Origin: Halomonas sp. M4R1S46
GTDB taxonomy: Bacteria > Pseudomonadota > Gammaproteobacteria > Pseudomonadales > Halomonadaceae
DNA length: 64,000 nucleotides
Direction: 5' to 3'
NCBI RefSeq assembly: GCF_025725685.1
Contig: NZ_CP107008.1
Location: 1,240,001-1,304,000, forward strand
Shown: positions 8,021 to 17,691 of the stretch, piece by piece
Position numbering within the stretch: position 1 is the first letter of the stretch
Layout of the letters: each line of letters opens with the position of its first letter
Notes under the pieces: model-generated
Databases searched by the model: none
What the model was told of the DNA's origin: nothing
Seen by the model: only the letters and a program-made list of their open reading frames with translations
Position numbers and translations under genes: made by a program

Positions 8021-8977
8021 ATGTCGTCATCCGCTCCCGAACAACCCGTCCGCGGTTTTCGCCATGCCAGCGTGCTGCTCGATGGCGCGGTCGACGCCTT
8101 GATCCATGATCCGGCCGGTGCCTATCTCGATGGCACCTTCGGCCGCGGTGGCCACTCCCGGGCGATCCTCGAACGCCTGGCGCCCGAGGGACGCCTGCTG
8201 GCCATCGATCGCGATCCCCAGGCCATCGCCGAGGCGGCGGCCATCAGCGATCCCCGCTTCGCCATCGAGCGGGGCGACTTCGCTCGCCTGGGGGACTTTG
8301 CCCGCCATCACGAGCTTCACGGCCGGCTCGCCGGGGTGCTGCTCGATGTCGGGGTCTCCTCGCCTCAGTTGGATGATCCGGAGCGCGGGTTCAGCTTCCT
8401 GCGCGATGGCCCGCTCGACATGCGCATGGACCCGACCCGGGGCGAGAGCGCCGCGGCCTGGCTCGCCCGGGCCGACGAGGGCGAGATCGCCCGGGTCTTC
8501 AAGGCCTATGGCGAGGAGCGCTTCGCCCGCCGACTGGCGCGAGCCATCGTCGCGCGCCGCGGCGAGCGGCCCTTCACCCGCACCGCGGATCTCGCCGAAG
8601 TGATCAAGGCCGCCCATCCCGCCTGGGAGAAGGGCAAGCACCCGGCGACCCGGGCCTTCCAGGCGCTGCGCATCCAGGTCAACGGCGAGCTGGAGCAGCT
8701 CGACGCCGCCCTGGCGGCGGCCCTGGAGGCCCTGTCCCCGGGCGGCCACCTGGTGGTGATCAGCTTCCATTCCCTGGAGGATCGTCGCGTCAAGCGCTTC
8801 ATCCGCGACCACGTGCGCGGCGATACCCACCTGCCACGCGGCGTGCCGCTGCGCGACGACCAGATCCAGCGCCGCCTCGAGGCCCTGGGCAAGGCGCGCC
8901 GGCCCGGCGCGGCGGAGGTCGAGGCCAACCCCCGCGCCCGCAGCGCGGTGATGCGCGCGGCGCGCAAACGCTACTGA
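8021..8977 (+). CDS. rsmH: 16S rRNA (cytosine-1402-N4)-methyltransferase
   Basis: SAM-dependent N4-methyltransferase acting on the same rRNA base as RsmI. Motifs: FRHASVLLDGAVDALI at the N-terminus, DGTFGRGGHSRAIL (SAM loop), LLDVGVSSPQLDDPERGFSF and FHSLEDRRVKRF. Length of 318 residues is normal. It is the first gene of the division/cell wall cluster here, 56 bases after rnpB. I find no mraZ, which usually precedes it, and no convincing promoter in those 56 bases. Confidence 0.97.
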   Translation: MSSSAPEQPVRGFRHASVLLDGAVDALIHDPAGAYLDGTFGRGGHSRAILERLAPEGRLLAIDRDPQAIAEAAAISDPRFAIERGDFARLGDFARHHELHGRLAGVLLDVGVSSPQLDDPERGFSFLRDGPLDMRMDPTRGESAAAWLARADEGEIARVFKAYGEERFARRLARAIVARRGERPFTRTADLAEVIKAAHPAWEKGKHPATRAFQALRIQVNGELEQLDAALAAALEALSPGGHLVVISFHSLEDRRVKRFIRDHVRGDTHLPRGVPLRDDQIQRRLEALGKARRPGAAEVEANPRARSAVMRAARKRY

Positions 8978-8985
8978 GGCTCGAC

Positions 8986-9312
8986 ATGGCTCAGGGACGA
9001 CACGCCTCCACCTCCGCCTTCGCCTGGCCGGTGCGCCTGCGACCCAGCCTCGCGCTGATCGGCAACGGCGTGCTGCTGGTGCTGTGCCTGGGCTCGGCGC
9101 TGGCGGTGATCGCCACCAGCCATCTCACCCGCGACCAGTATGCTCGCCTGCAGCAACTCGAACGCGAGCACCAGCAACTGCAGACCGAATGGGGCCAGCT
9201 GCTGCTCGAGGAGGGGGCCTGGTCATCGCCGGCCCGCATCGAGCGCCTGGCCACCCAGCGCCTGGAGATGCGTCTGCCGGAGATCGACGAAGTGGAGGTG
9301 ATCCGGCCATGA
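8986..9312 (+). CDS. ftsL: Cell division protein FtsL
   Basis: Small bitopic inner-membrane protein of the divisome, part of the FtsQLB complex. It has a short cytoplasmic N-terminus, one transmembrane helix (LALIGNGVLLVLCLGSALAV, about residues 24-43) and a periplasmic coiled coil (RDQYARLQQLEREHQQLQTE). At 108 residues it has family length. Identification rests on this design and on the position between rsmH and ftsI. The stop overlaps the ftsI start by four bases (ATGA). Confidence 0.92.
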   Translation: MAQGRHASTSAFAWPVRLRPSLALIGNGVLLVLCLGSALAVIATSHLTRDQYARLQQLEREHQQLQTEWGQLLLEEGAWSSPARIERLATQRLEMRLPEIDEVEVIRP

Positions 9313-11045
9313 GCCAGTCCCCGCGCCCGGCCGTGTCCCCGCGCAAGCCGCCGCCCATGGCGCCCATGGGCAAGGCCCGCTACCGGGTGATGATGACCCT
9401 GGTGCTGGTCGGCCTGGCGCTGCTGGCCGGGCGCATCGTCGACCTGCAGGTCTTCGACCGCTCCTTCCTGCAGGGGCAGGGCGATGCCCGCACCCTTCGC
9501 GTCGATGCGATCCCCGCCCACCGCGGCATGATCACCGACCGTCACGGCGAGCCGCTGGCGATTTCCACGCCGGTGGTGACCCTCTGGGCGAATCCGCAGG
9601 ACCTGCCCGAGGACGGCATCCAGCGCCTGCAGCTGGCCCGCGCCCTGGGCCAGGACCTTGACGCCCTGAACGCACGCATCGAACGCTATGCCGATCGCGA
9701 ATTCATGTACCTGCGCCGTCGCATGACCCCCGAGGCCGCCCAGCGGGTGCTCGACCTGCGCGTCCCCGGCGTGCACAAGCGCGCCGAGTACAAGCGCTAC
9801 TACCCGGCCGGCGAGGTGATCGCCCAGTTGATCGGGGTGACCAACATCGACGACCAGGGCCAGGAGGGCCTCGAGCTGGCCTATCAGCCCTACCTGGCCG
9901 GGGTGCCCGGCCGGCGGCGCGTGATCAAGGACCGCCGGGGGCGGCTGGTCCGGGACCTCGAGGTGCTGCGCGAGGCCGAACCCGGCGGCGACCTGACGCT
10001 GTCCATCGATCAGCGCCTGCAGTACATGGCCTACCGCGAGCTCAAGGCGGCGGTGGGCGAGCACGACGCCGACGGCGGGGTGCTGGTGATGCTCGATGCC
10101 CACACCGGTGAGGTGCTGGCCATGGCCAACCAGCCGTCCTATAACCCCAACAACCGCGCCGGCCTCGACCCCAAGGGCCTGCGCAACCGCGCCATCGTGG
10201 ATGTCTACGAGCCCGGGTCGGTGATCAAGCCGCTGGCCATGTCGGCGCTGCTGGAGACCGGCAAGTTCCCGCCCGACACCGTGGTGGACACCTCGCCGGG
10301 CTGGATGGTCATCGACCGCTACACCATCAAGGATATCCGCAACTACGGCGAGCTGAGCCTGGCCGGGATCCTCGAGCACTCGTCCAACCTCGGCATGTCC
10401 AAGCTGACCCTGCAGCTCGACGACCCGGTGGTGCCCGAGCGCTACCGGGCGCTGGGCCTCGCCAGTGCGCCGGGCACCGGCTTCCCGGGCGAGGCCAGTG
10501 GCAGCGTGCCGTCGCCGCGGGTCTGGTCAAGCAGCCAGTGGGCGGCGCTGTCCTACGGCTATGGCCTGTCGGTCTCGGCGCTGCAGCTGGCCAGTGCCTA
10601 TACCGCCATCGCCAACCATGGCGAGCGCCTGCCACCGTCGCTGCTGCGGCTCGACGAGCCGCCGGCCGGGCAGCCGGTGATCGAGCCGGCGGTCGCCGAC
10701 CGCGTGCTGGGCATGATGGACCAGGTGGTGGCGCCGGGGACCGGCGCCCGGCGCGGCCTGGTGCCCGGCTACAGCGTGGCCGGCAAGACCGGGACGGTGC
10801 GCAAGACCGGCGGCACGGGCTACGAGGAAGATGCCTACCGCTCGCTGTTCGTGGGCATCGCGCCGGTGTCCGACCCGCGTCTGATCGCCGTGGTGATGAT
10901 CGATCACCCCCGGGGCGATTCCTATTACGGCGGGGCCGTGGCGGCGCCGGTGTTCTCCCGGGTGGCCGGCAACGCCCTGCGGATCCTCGACGTGCCGCCC
11001 GACCGGGTGGCGGGCGACCGGGAGTCGGCCGACGATGCGACTTGA
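9309..11045 (+). CDS. ftsI: Peptidoglycan transpeptidase FtsI (PBP3)
   Basis: Class B penicillin-binding protein that crosslinks septal peptidoglycan. The start at 9309 overlaps ftsL (ATGA) and gives 578 residues with an N-terminal transmembrane helix (VMMTLVLVGLALLAGRIVDL). A pedestal domain with RGMITDRHGEPLAIS follows. The transpeptidase motifs are all present: the active serine in EPGSVIKPL (SxxK), SSNLGMSK (SxN) and AGKTGTVRK (KTG). The periplasmic domain partner would be FtsW, encoded further along the same cluster. Confidence 0.97.
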   Translation: MSQSPRPAVSPRKPPPMAPMGKARYRVMMTLVLVGLALLAGRIVDLQVFDRSFLQGQGDARTLRVDAIPAHRGMITDRHGEPLAISTPVVTLWANPQDLPEDGIQRLQLARALGQDLDALNARIERYADREFMYLRRRMTPEAAQRVLDLRVPGVHKRAEYKRYYPAGEVIAQLIGVTNIDDQGQEGLELAYQPYLAGVPGRRRVIKDRRGRLVRDLEVLREAEPGGDLTLSIDQRLQYMAYRELKAAVGEHDADGGVLVMLDAHTGEVLAMANQPSYNPNNRAGLDPKGLRNRAIVDVYEPGSVIKPLAMSALLETGKFPPDTVVDTSPGWMVIDRYTIKDIRNYGELSLAGILEHSSNLGMSKLTLQLDDPVVPERYRALGLASAPGTGFPGEASGSVPSPRVWSSSQWAALSYGYGLSVSALQLASAYTAIANHGERLPPSLLRLDEPPAGQPVIEPAVADRVLGMMDQVVAPGTGARRGLVPGYSVAGKTGTVRKTGGTGYEEDAYRSLFVGIAPVSDPRLIAVVMIDHPRGDSYYGGAVAAPVFSRVAGNALRILDVPPDRVAGDRESADDAT

Positions 11046-11078
11046 CCCCTGCCATTCCCCCCGTGACGAGAGACGCCC

Positions 11079-12596
11079 ATGGACCTGACTGCCTCCCGCC
11101 TGATCGCCGAGCTGACCCGATTGTGGCCGGACCATCGGGCGGTCCTGGCCGACCTCGAGCTGCCCGCGCGGCTGTCGCTGTGCCTGGATAGCCGGGCCCT
11201 GGCCCCGGGCGATGTCTTCCTGGCGGTGCCCGGCGTGGCGGCCGATGGGCGTGACTTCGTGCCCGCCGCCCTGGCGGCGGGGGCCGCCCTGGTGCTGGCT
11301 CATGACGATGGGACCGACGCCGGCACGGCGACCGACGATCCCCGGGTGCTGTGGCTTCCGCACCTGCGTCAGCGGCTCGGCGAGCTCGGCGGCGCCCTCT
11401 TCGCCGTCCCCGAGGCCCTGGAGCTGATCGGCGTCACCGGCACCAACGGCAAGAGCTCGGTGACCCACTATATCGCCGCCCTCAGCCGGGCCCTGGGCCG
11501 CGATGCCGGCATGATCGGCACCCTCGGGCACGGTCGCCCGGGGGCACTGCATCCGGGGGCGCTGACCACGCCGGGCTCCCTGGCGCTGCAGGCCGCCCTC
11601 GGCGAGCTGGCCGGCGAAGGCATCACCCGGGTGGCCATGGAGGTCTCGTCCCATGCCCTGGAGCAGGGGCGTCTCGACGGCTGCCGACTCCAGGCCGCCG
11701 TCTTCACCAACCTGACCCGCGACCATCTCGACTACCACGGCAGCATGGCCGCCTATGCGGCGGCCAAGGCGCGGCTCTTCCGCCGCCCGGAGCTGGCCCT
11801 GGCGGTGGTCAACGCCGATGACCCCCTGGCACGGCTGATGCTGGCCGGCCTGCCCGAGGACGTGCGCGTGCTGGCGGTGGGCGAGGATGAAGCCGTCACC
11901 CTGAGAGTGATGGACTGGATCCCGCATGCCGAAGGCCAGCGCGCATTGATTGCCACCCCCGAGGGCGAACGGGTGCTGACGCTGCCCTTGATGGGGCGCT
12001 TCACCCTCACCAATGTGCTGCTGGCCATGGCCACCCTCTACGGCCTCGGCGCCGATCTCGAGGCCCTGTTCGCCGCCGCCGCCGAGCTCGGGCCGGTGCC
12101 CGGTCGCATGCAGGCGCTGGGCGCCGGGGTGGGGCCCAGGGTGGTCCTCGACTATGCCCACACCCCCGACGCCCTGGAGAATGCCCTGGTGGCGCTGCGC
12201 GCCCACCTGCCCGACAGCGGACGCCTGTGGTGCCTGTTCGGCTGCGGCGGGGATCGCGACCGTGGCAAGCGGCCGCTGATGGCCGCCGCCGCCGAGCGCC
12301 ATGCCGACCGCCTGGTGGTCACCGACGACAATCCCCGCGGCGAGTCGCCGGCGGCGATTCGCGGAGAGATCCTCGACGGCCTCTCGGTCGGGGCGCGCGC
12401 TGCCGCCTGGGTGCGCGACGGGCGCGCGGCGGCGATTCGCGAGGCGATCCGCGAGGCCTCCGACGAGGACGTCATCCTGATCGCCGGCAAGGGGCACGAG
12501 ACCTACCAGGAGGTCGCCGGGGTGCGCCATGCCTTCTCGGACCTCGCCGAGGCCGAGGCCGCCCTGGCGGCGCGGATCACGGGGAGCACCCCATGA
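11079..12596 (+). CDS. murE: UDP-MurNAc-Ala-Glu:meso-diaminopimelate ligase
   Basis: Cytoplasmic ligase that adds the third stem-peptide residue to the peptidoglycan precursor. The P-loop is GVTGTNGKSSVTHYI and the Mur central domain shows NLTRDHLDYHGSMAAYAAAK. The motif DNPRGESP is the signature of enzymes that use meso-diaminopimelate and not lysine. Length is 505 residues. The murF start lies inside its last codons (ATGA-type overlap), so translation is coupled. Confidence 0.96.
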   Translation: MDLTASRLIAELTRLWPDHRAVLADLELPARLSLCLDSRALAPGDVFLAVPGVAADGRDFVPAALAAGAALVLAHDDGTDAGTATDDPRVLWLPHLRQRLGELGGALFAVPEALELIGVTGTNGKSSVTHYIAALSRALGRDAGMIGTLGHGRPGALHPGALTTPGSLALQAALGELAGEGITRVAMEVSSHALEQGRLDGCRLQAAVFTNLTRDHLDYHGSMAAYAAAKARLFRRPELALAVVNADDPLARLMLAGLPEDVRVLAVGEDEAVTLRVMDWIPHAEGQRALIATPEGERVLTLPLMGRFTLTNVLLAMATLYGLGADLEALFAAAAELGPVPGRMQALGAGVGPRVVLDYAHTPDALENALVALRAHLPDSGRLWCLFGCGGDRDRGKRPLMAAAAERHADRLVVTDDNPRGESPAAIRGEILDGLSVGARAAAWVRDGRAAAIREAIREASDEDVILIAGKGHETYQEVAGVRHAFSDLAEAEAALAARITGSTP

Positions 12597-13960
12597 GCGG
12601 CGTCGGTCCGGCCTCGCTGGCCGAGGTTGCGCGGGCCCTCGGCCTGGCGCCGCCCGCCGAGGACATCCCGCTGACCGGGATCGTCACCGATACCCGCCGC
12701 CTGGCCCCGGGGGCGCTGTTCGTGGCACTCGCCGGCGAGCGCTTCGACGCCCATGACTTCCTCGCCCAGGCGCGCGAGGCCGGCGCCGTGGCGGCGCTGG
12801 TCGAGCGGCGCGTCGACGATCCCCTGCCGCAGCTCGAGGTGGCCGACACCCGGCTGGCGCTGGGCCTGCTGGGGCGCGCACGACGCCGTGCCTGGGGCGG
12901 TCCCCTGGTGGCCGTCACCGGCAACAGTGGCAAGACCACGGTGAAGCAGATGCTGGCCACGCTGCTCGCCCGTCGCGGCGAGACCCTGGCCACCCGCGGC
13001 AACCTCAACAACGATATCGGTGCGCCCCTGACGCTGCTCGAGCTGTCTCGCGAGCATCGTCAGGCGGTGGTCGAGCTCGGCGCCAACCATCTGGGCGAGA
13101 TCGCCTGGACGGCGAGCCTGGCCGAGCCCCGGGTGGCGGTCATCACCAACGTCACCGGCGCCCATGTCGGTGAGTTCGGAAGCCCCGGCCTGATCGCCCA
13201 GGCCAAGGCGGAGATCCTGGTATCGCTGCCCGGCGACGGGGTGGCGGTGCTCAACCGCGACGACCGCTACTTCGCCAGCTGGGCGAGTCTCGCCGCTCCG
13301 CGGGAGGTGCTGGACTTCTCGGTGGAGGGGCCGGCGCGTCTGCGTGCCGAGACACTGGTCTGTGATGCCCTCGGACGCTATGCTTTCACGCTGTCTTTCG
13401 ATGGCCGTGAGCTCGGCCGGGTCCAGCTGGCCCTGCTCGGTCGTCACAACGTCGCCAACGCCCTGGCCGCCGCCGGCGCGGCGCTGGCCATGGGCCTGGA
13501 CGAGGCGGACGTGCTGGCCGGCCTCGAGGCCGTCACGCCGATGCCGGGGCGGCTCAGCGTGGTGGCCGGCATCAAGTCTTCGAGGCTGCTGGACGATACC
13601 TATAACGCCAACCCCGGGGCGGTGAAGGCCGCCCTCGACCTGCTGGTGACGCTGCCGGGACCGCGCTGGTGCCTGCTGGGGGCCATGGGCGAGCTGGGCG
13701 AGGCCTCCGACCGGCTGCATGGCGAGGTCGGGCGGTATGCAAGAGAACAGGGAATCGACTTTCTCGGCACCCTCGGCGAGGCGGCGCGGCCGGCCAGCCG
13801 CGCCTTCGGCGAGGCGGGTTGCCATTTCGACGATCGGGAGGCGCTGACGCGCCACGTCCTCCATCATCTGCCGCCGGGGGCCAGCGTGCTGGTCAAGGGG
13901 TCGCGCAGTGCCGGCATGGAAGCCGTGGTGTCGGCGCTGTGTCCGGATGCATCAAGGTAA
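12593..13960 (+). CDS. murF: UDP-MurNAc-tripeptide:D-Ala-D-Ala ligase
   Basis: Adds D-Ala-D-Ala (made by Ddl, encoded at 20244) to UDP-MurNAc-tripeptide. Motifs: N-terminal DTRRLAPGALFVALAGERFD, P-loop VTGNSGKTTVKQML, central NLNNDIGAPLTLL and VELGANHLGEI, and C-terminal LLDDTYNANPGAVKAAL. Start at 12593 overlaps murE and yields 455 residues, the family size. Larger ORFs that begin upstream in the same frame are inside murE and are not used. Confidence 0.96.
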   Translation: MSGVGPASLAEVARALGLAPPAEDIPLTGIVTDTRRLAPGALFVALAGERFDAHDFLAQAREAGAVAALVERRVDDPLPQLEVADTRLALGLLGRARRRAWGGPLVAVTGNSGKTTVKQMLATLLARRGETLATRGNLNNDIGAPLTLLELSREHRQAVVELGANHLGEIAWTASLAEPRVAVITNVTGAHVGEFGSPGLIAQAKAEILVSLPGDGVAVLNRDDRYFASWASLAAPREVLDFSVEGPARLRAETLVCDALGRYAFTLSFDGRELGRVQLALLGRHNVANALAAAGAALAMGLDEADVLAGLEAVTPMPGRLSVVAGIKSSRLLDDTYNANPGAVKAALDLLVTLPGPRWCLLGAMGELGEASDRLHGEVGRYAREQGIDFLGTLGEAARPASRAFGEAGCHFDDREALTRHVLHHLPPGASVLVKGSRSAGMEAVVSALCPDASR

Positions 13961-13968
13961 CGCACTAC

Positions 13969-15051
13969 ATGCTGCTTTTTCTGGCTGAACTGCTGGCGCA
14001 ATTCCAGAGCGCCTTCAACGTCTTCAACTATCTGACCCTGCGCATGATCCTGGGTACCCTGACGGCCCTGGTGCTGTGCCTGTGGCTCGGCCCGGTGGTG
14101 ATCCGCCGGCTGGTGGAACGCCAGATCGGCCAGGCGGTGCGCGACGACGGTCCCCAATCGCACCTCTCCAAGGCCGGCACCCCGACCATGGGCGGCGCCA
14201 TGATCCTGATGGCCATCGCCGTCAGCACCCTGTTGTGGGGGGATCTGCGCAACCATTACGTCTGGGTGGTGCTGGCCGTGACCCTGGGCTTCGGCGCCAT
14301 CGGCTGGGTCGACGACTACCGCAAGGTGGTGGAGAAGAATCCCCGGGGGCTGCCGGCCCGCTGGAAGTACTTCTGGCAGTCGGTGATCGGCCTGGTCGCC
14401 GCGGTCATCCTCTACGTCACCGCCGCCTCGCCGGTGGAGACCAGCCTGATCGTGCCGCTGTTCAAGGAGTTCGTGCTGCCGCTCGGGGTGTTCTACATCG
14501 TGCTCACCTACCTGGTGATCGTCGGCAGCTCCAACGCCGTGAACCTCACCGACGGCCTCGACGGCCTGGCGATCATGCCCACCGTGCTGGTGGCCATGGG
14601 CCTGGCGGTGTTCGCCTACGCGAGCGGCAACGCGGTCTTCGCCGACTACCTGCAGATCCCGATGATCCCGGGTGCCGGCGAGCTGGCCGTGTTCTGCGCG
14701 ACGATCGCCGGGGCCGGGCTCGGCTTCCTGTGGTTCAACACCTATCCGGCCCAGGTCTTCATGGGCGACGTGGGGGCGCTGGCGCTGGGCGCCGCCCTCG
14801 GCGTGGTGGCGGTGATCGTGCGCCAGGAGATCGTGCTGTTCATCATGGGCGGCATCTTCGTCATGGAGACCGTCTCGGTGATCCTCCAGGTGGGTTCCTA
14901 CAAGCTCACCGGGCGGCGCATCTTCCGCATGGCCCCGCTGCATCACCACTACGAGCTCAAGGGCTGGCCGGAACCGCGGGTCATCGTGCGCTTCTGGATC
15001 ATCACCGTGGTACTGGTGCTGCTGGGACTCGCCACCCTCAAGATCCGTTGA
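13969..15051 (+). CDS. mraY: Phospho-MurNAc-pentapeptide translocase MraY
   Basis: Integral membrane transferase that makes lipid I from UDP-MurNAc-pentapeptide and undecaprenyl phosphate. At 360 residues with about ten hydrophobic segments it has the family size. Signatures: SKAGTPTMGGAMIL near residue 65, GWVDDYRKVV near 112 with the Asp pair, NAVNLTDGLDGLA and the C-terminal PLHHHYELKGW histidine motif. Starts 8 bases after the murF stop at MLLFLAELLAQFQSAFNVFNY. Confidence 0.97.
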   Translation: MLLFLAELLAQFQSAFNVFNYLTLRMILGTLTALVLCLWLGPVVIRRLVERQIGQAVRDDGPQSHLSKAGTPTMGGAMILMAIAVSTLLWGDLRNHYVWVVLAVTLGFGAIGWVDDYRKVVEKNPRGLPARWKYFWQSVIGLVAAVILYVTAASPVETSLIVPLFKEFVLPLGVFYIVLTYLVIVGSSNAVNLTDGLDGLAIMPTVLVAMGLAVFAYASGNAVFADYLQIPMIPGAGELAVFCATIAGAGLGFLWFNTYPAQVFMGDVGALALGAALGVVAVIVRQEIVLFIMGGIFVMETVSVILQVGSYKLTGRRIFRMAPLHHHYELKGWPEPRVIVRFWIITVVLVLLGLATLKIR

Positions 15052-15097
15052 CGCTCCCGAGGAGCCCGACATTCGCCGTCCACGCGAGGAGCCGCTG

Positions 15098-16486
15098 ATG
15101 GTCAAGGTGCCCAAGGGAATGACGCTGGTGGTCGGGCTCGGCGTGTCCGGCCGGGCCATCTGTCGCCACCTGCAACGCCTGGGGCGTCCCTTCATGGTCG
15201 TCGACACCCGGGCCGAGCCGCCCGGCCTCGAGGCCTTCCGCGACGCCCATCCGGCGGTCGAGGTGCACTGCGGGTCGCTCACCGACCTCGACATGGGCGC
15301 GGCCCGGGAGGTGGTGGTGAGTCCCGGCGTCGATCCCCGCTCGCCGGGCCTCGCCGACCTGGCCGGCCGCCGCGGGCCGCAGGGCGAGCCCCTGGTGGTG
15401 GGGGAGATGGCGCTGTTTGTGCGGGCCTGCCGGGCCCCCATCGCCGCCATCACCGGGGCCAACGCCAAGTCCACGGTGACCACCCTGCTCGGCGAGATGG
15501 CGGTCGAGGCCGGCCGTCGGGTGGCGGTGGGCGGCAACCTCGGCACCCCGGCGCTGGACCTGCTCGCCGAGCGGCCCGACGCCGAGTTGTACGTGCTCGA
15601 GCTGTCGAGCTTCCAGCTCGAGACCACGCCCTGTCTCGGCGCCGAGACCGCCGCCTTCCTCAATCTCTCCGAGGACCACCTCGATCGCCACGGCGACCTG
15701 GCCGGCTACCGGGAGGCCAAGCTCGGGATCTTCCGGGGGGCTCGCCATGGCGTGGTCAACGCCGAGGAGCCCGACACCTGGCCGGTCGCGCCGCTGCCGG
15801 CGCTGGACCGCTTCACCACCCGCCCGCCCGAGGCGGGGGAGTGGGGCATCGGCGAGCATGACGACGGCGCGGGGCCCGGGCCCTGGCTGATGCATGGCGT
15901 CATGCCCCTGATGCCTGCCGAGGCGGTGCGCCTGCCCGGTCGGCACAACCAGGCCAATGCCCTGGCGGCCCTGGCCATGGGGCATCGCCTGGGGCTTGGG
16001 CTAGCCGCCATGCGCCGGGTGCTGGAACGCTTTCCGGGCCTGCCCCATCGCGGCGAGCTGGTGGCCGAGATCCGCGGGGTGCGCTGGATCAACGACTCCA
16101 AGGGCACCAACGTGGGGGCCACCCTCGCCGCCATCGCCGGCCTGGGGCCGACCCTGGCGGGCCGCCTGATCCTGCTCGCCGGCGGGGTCGGCAAGGGCGC
16201 GGACTTCACCCCCTTGGCCGCGCCGCTGGCCCGCTATGGCCGCGAGGCGATCCTCTTCGGCCAGGATGCCGAGCGCCTGGCGACCGCGCTCGACGGGTCG
16301 GTGCCGCTGAGCCGGGTCGACGACCTGGCGGCGGCCATGGCCCGGGCCGCCGAGATCGCCGCGCCGGGGGATTGCGTGCTGCTCTCGCCGGCCTGTGCCA
16401 GTCTCGACCAGTTCCGCGACTATCAGGCGCGTGGCGAGGCCTTCCGCCAGGCCGTCGAGCAGCGCCGCCGGGAGGTGGCCTCATGA
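15098..16486 (+). CDS. murD: UDP-MurNAc-L-alanine:D-glutamate ligase
   Basis: Adds D-glutamate to UDP-MurNAc-alanine. A Rossmann-type N-terminus (LVVGLGVSGRAICRHLQRLG) is followed by the P-loop AITGANAKSTVTTLL, which has Ala in the place where many MurD have Gly-Thr-Asn-Gly. The central LNLSEDHLDRHGDLAGY and C-terminal WINDSKGTNVGATLAAI blocks are typical. Length is 462 residues. Start has GAGGA about 10 bases upstream. Its stop overlaps the ftsW start (ATGA). Confidence 0.95.
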   Translation: MVKVPKGMTLVVGLGVSGRAICRHLQRLGRPFMVVDTRAEPPGLEAFRDAHPAVEVHCGSLTDLDMGAAREVVVSPGVDPRSPGLADLAGRRGPQGEPLVVGEMALFVRACRAPIAAITGANAKSTVTTLLGEMAVEAGRRVAVGGNLGTPALDLLAERPDAELYVLELSSFQLETTPCLGAETAAFLNLSEDHLDRHGDLAGYREAKLGIFRGARHGVVNAEEPDTWPVAPLPALDRFTTRPPEAGEWGIGEHDDGAGPGPWLMHGVMPLMPAEAVRLPGRHNQANALAALAMGHRLGLGLAAMRRVLERFPGLPHRGELVAEIRGVRWINDSKGTNVGATLAAIAGLGPTLAGRLILLAGGVGKGADFTPLAAPLARYGREAILFGQDAERLATALDGSVPLSRVDDLAAAMARAAEIAAPGDCVLLSPACASLDQFRDYQARGEAFRQAVEQRRREVAS

Positions 16487-17691
16487 GCCGGCTATCTCGC
16501 CTGAGGCAACGCCTGTCCACCGCCGAGCAGCCCTTCGACGGCTGGCTGGTGCTCGCGGCGCTGGCGCTGCTGCTGATCGGCTGGGTGATGGTCACCTCGG
16601 CCTCCACCGAGGTGGCCTCCAGCCTCACCGGCAACGCCTGGTACTTCAGCCTGCGCCACGGCGCCTTCCTGCTGGTGTCGCTGGTCGTGGCGGCCCTGGC
16701 GCTGCGGGTGCCCCTGGGTTGGTGGAGGGCCAACGGGCCCCTGTTGCTGCTGGTGGGCATGCTGCTGCTGGCGCTGGTGCTGGTGGTCGGCCGCGAGGTC
16801 AACGGCAGCCGCCGTTGGCTGTCGCTGCCCGGCGTGCCCTTCAACCTGCAGGCCTCGGAAGTCGCCAAGCTGTGCCTGATCACCTACCTGGCCGGCTACC
16901 TCGAGCGCTTCCTCCCGCAGGTGCGCCGGGAGTGGGGCGCCTTCCTCCGGCCGCTGGCGGTGATGGCGGTGATGGGCGGGTTGCTGATCCTGGAGCCGGA
17001 CTACGGGGCGGTGGTGGTGATGACCGGCTGCGTGATGGGCATGCTGCTGATGGCGGGGGCGCCCTGGGGGCGCTTCCTGCTGCTGATGCTGCTGGTGGCG
17101 GCCCTCGGCGCCATCGCCGCCATTGCCGAGCCCTATCGCATGGCGCGCCTGACCAGCTTCGCCGACCCCTGGGCCGACCAGTTCGCCAGCGGCTATCAGC
17201 TCACCCAGGCCCTGATCGCCTTCGGCCGGGGGCACTGGCTGGGGATGGGGCTCGGCAACAGCGTGCAGAAGCTGTTCTACCTGCCCGAGGCCCACACCGA
17301 CTTCGTGTTCGCCGTGCTCGCCGAGGAGTTGGGCCTGGTCGGCGCCGTCGCCGTGGTGGGGCTGTTCGCGCTGCTGGTGTGGCGGGCCATGGCGGTGGGG
17401 CGGCGGGCCGAGCTGGCCAAGCTGCCGTTTGCCGCCTATGTCAGCTACGGCATCGCCCTGGTGATCGGCGCCCAGGCCTTCATCAATATCGCGGTCAGCA
17501 CCGGCATGCTGCCCACCAAGGGGCTGACCCTGCCGCTGCTCAGTTACGGCGGCTCGAGCCTGGTGGTCAGCTGCGTGATGATGGCGATCCTGCTGCGGGC
17601 GGATATCGAGGCCCGCCAGGCGGTGCGTCGTGCTCGGCCCACGGCCGACCGGGCGGCACCGCCCGGCAAGACACAAGGAAGCGGATCATGA
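16483..17691 (+). CDS. ftsW: Septal peptidoglycan polymerase FtsW
   Basis: SEDS-family glycosyltransferase that polymerises lipid II at the septum together with FtsI. The protein has 402 residues and about ten transmembrane segments. Signatures are VMVTSASTEVASS at the N-terminus, VNGSRRWLSLPGVPFNLQASE after the fourth helix, LTQALIAFGRGHWLGMGLGN, LPEAHTDFVFAVLAEELGLVG and the C-terminal LPTKGLTLPLLSYGGSSLV. It overlaps murD and murG by four bases each. Confidence 0.97.
   Translation: MSRLSRLRQRLSTAEQPFDGWLVLAALALLLIGWVMVTSASTEVASSLTGNAWYFSLRHGAFLLVSLVVAALALRVPLGWWRANGPLLLLVGMLLLALVLVVGREVNGSRRWLSLPGVPFNLQASEVAKLCLITYLAGYLERFLPQVRREWGAFLRPLAVMAVMGGLLILEPDYGAVVVMTGCVMGMLLMAGAPWGRFLLLMLLVAALGAIAAIAEPYRMARLTSFADPWADQFASGYQLTQALIAFGRGHWLGMGLGNSVQKLFYLPEAHTDFVFAVLAEELGLVGAVAVVGLFALLVWRAMAVGRRAELAKLPFAAYVSYGIALVIGAQAFINIAVSTGMLPTKGLTLPLLSYGGSSLVVSCVMMAILLRADIEARQAVRRARPTADRAAPPGKTQGSGS

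Noticed and set aside
8991..10379. Long antisense ORFs under ftsI, murE, secA, rsmI and others (for example 26806-29502)
   Set aside because: Products are His/Gly/Gln-rich shadows of high-GC genes, with no recognisable domain, lying opposite complete conserved genes.
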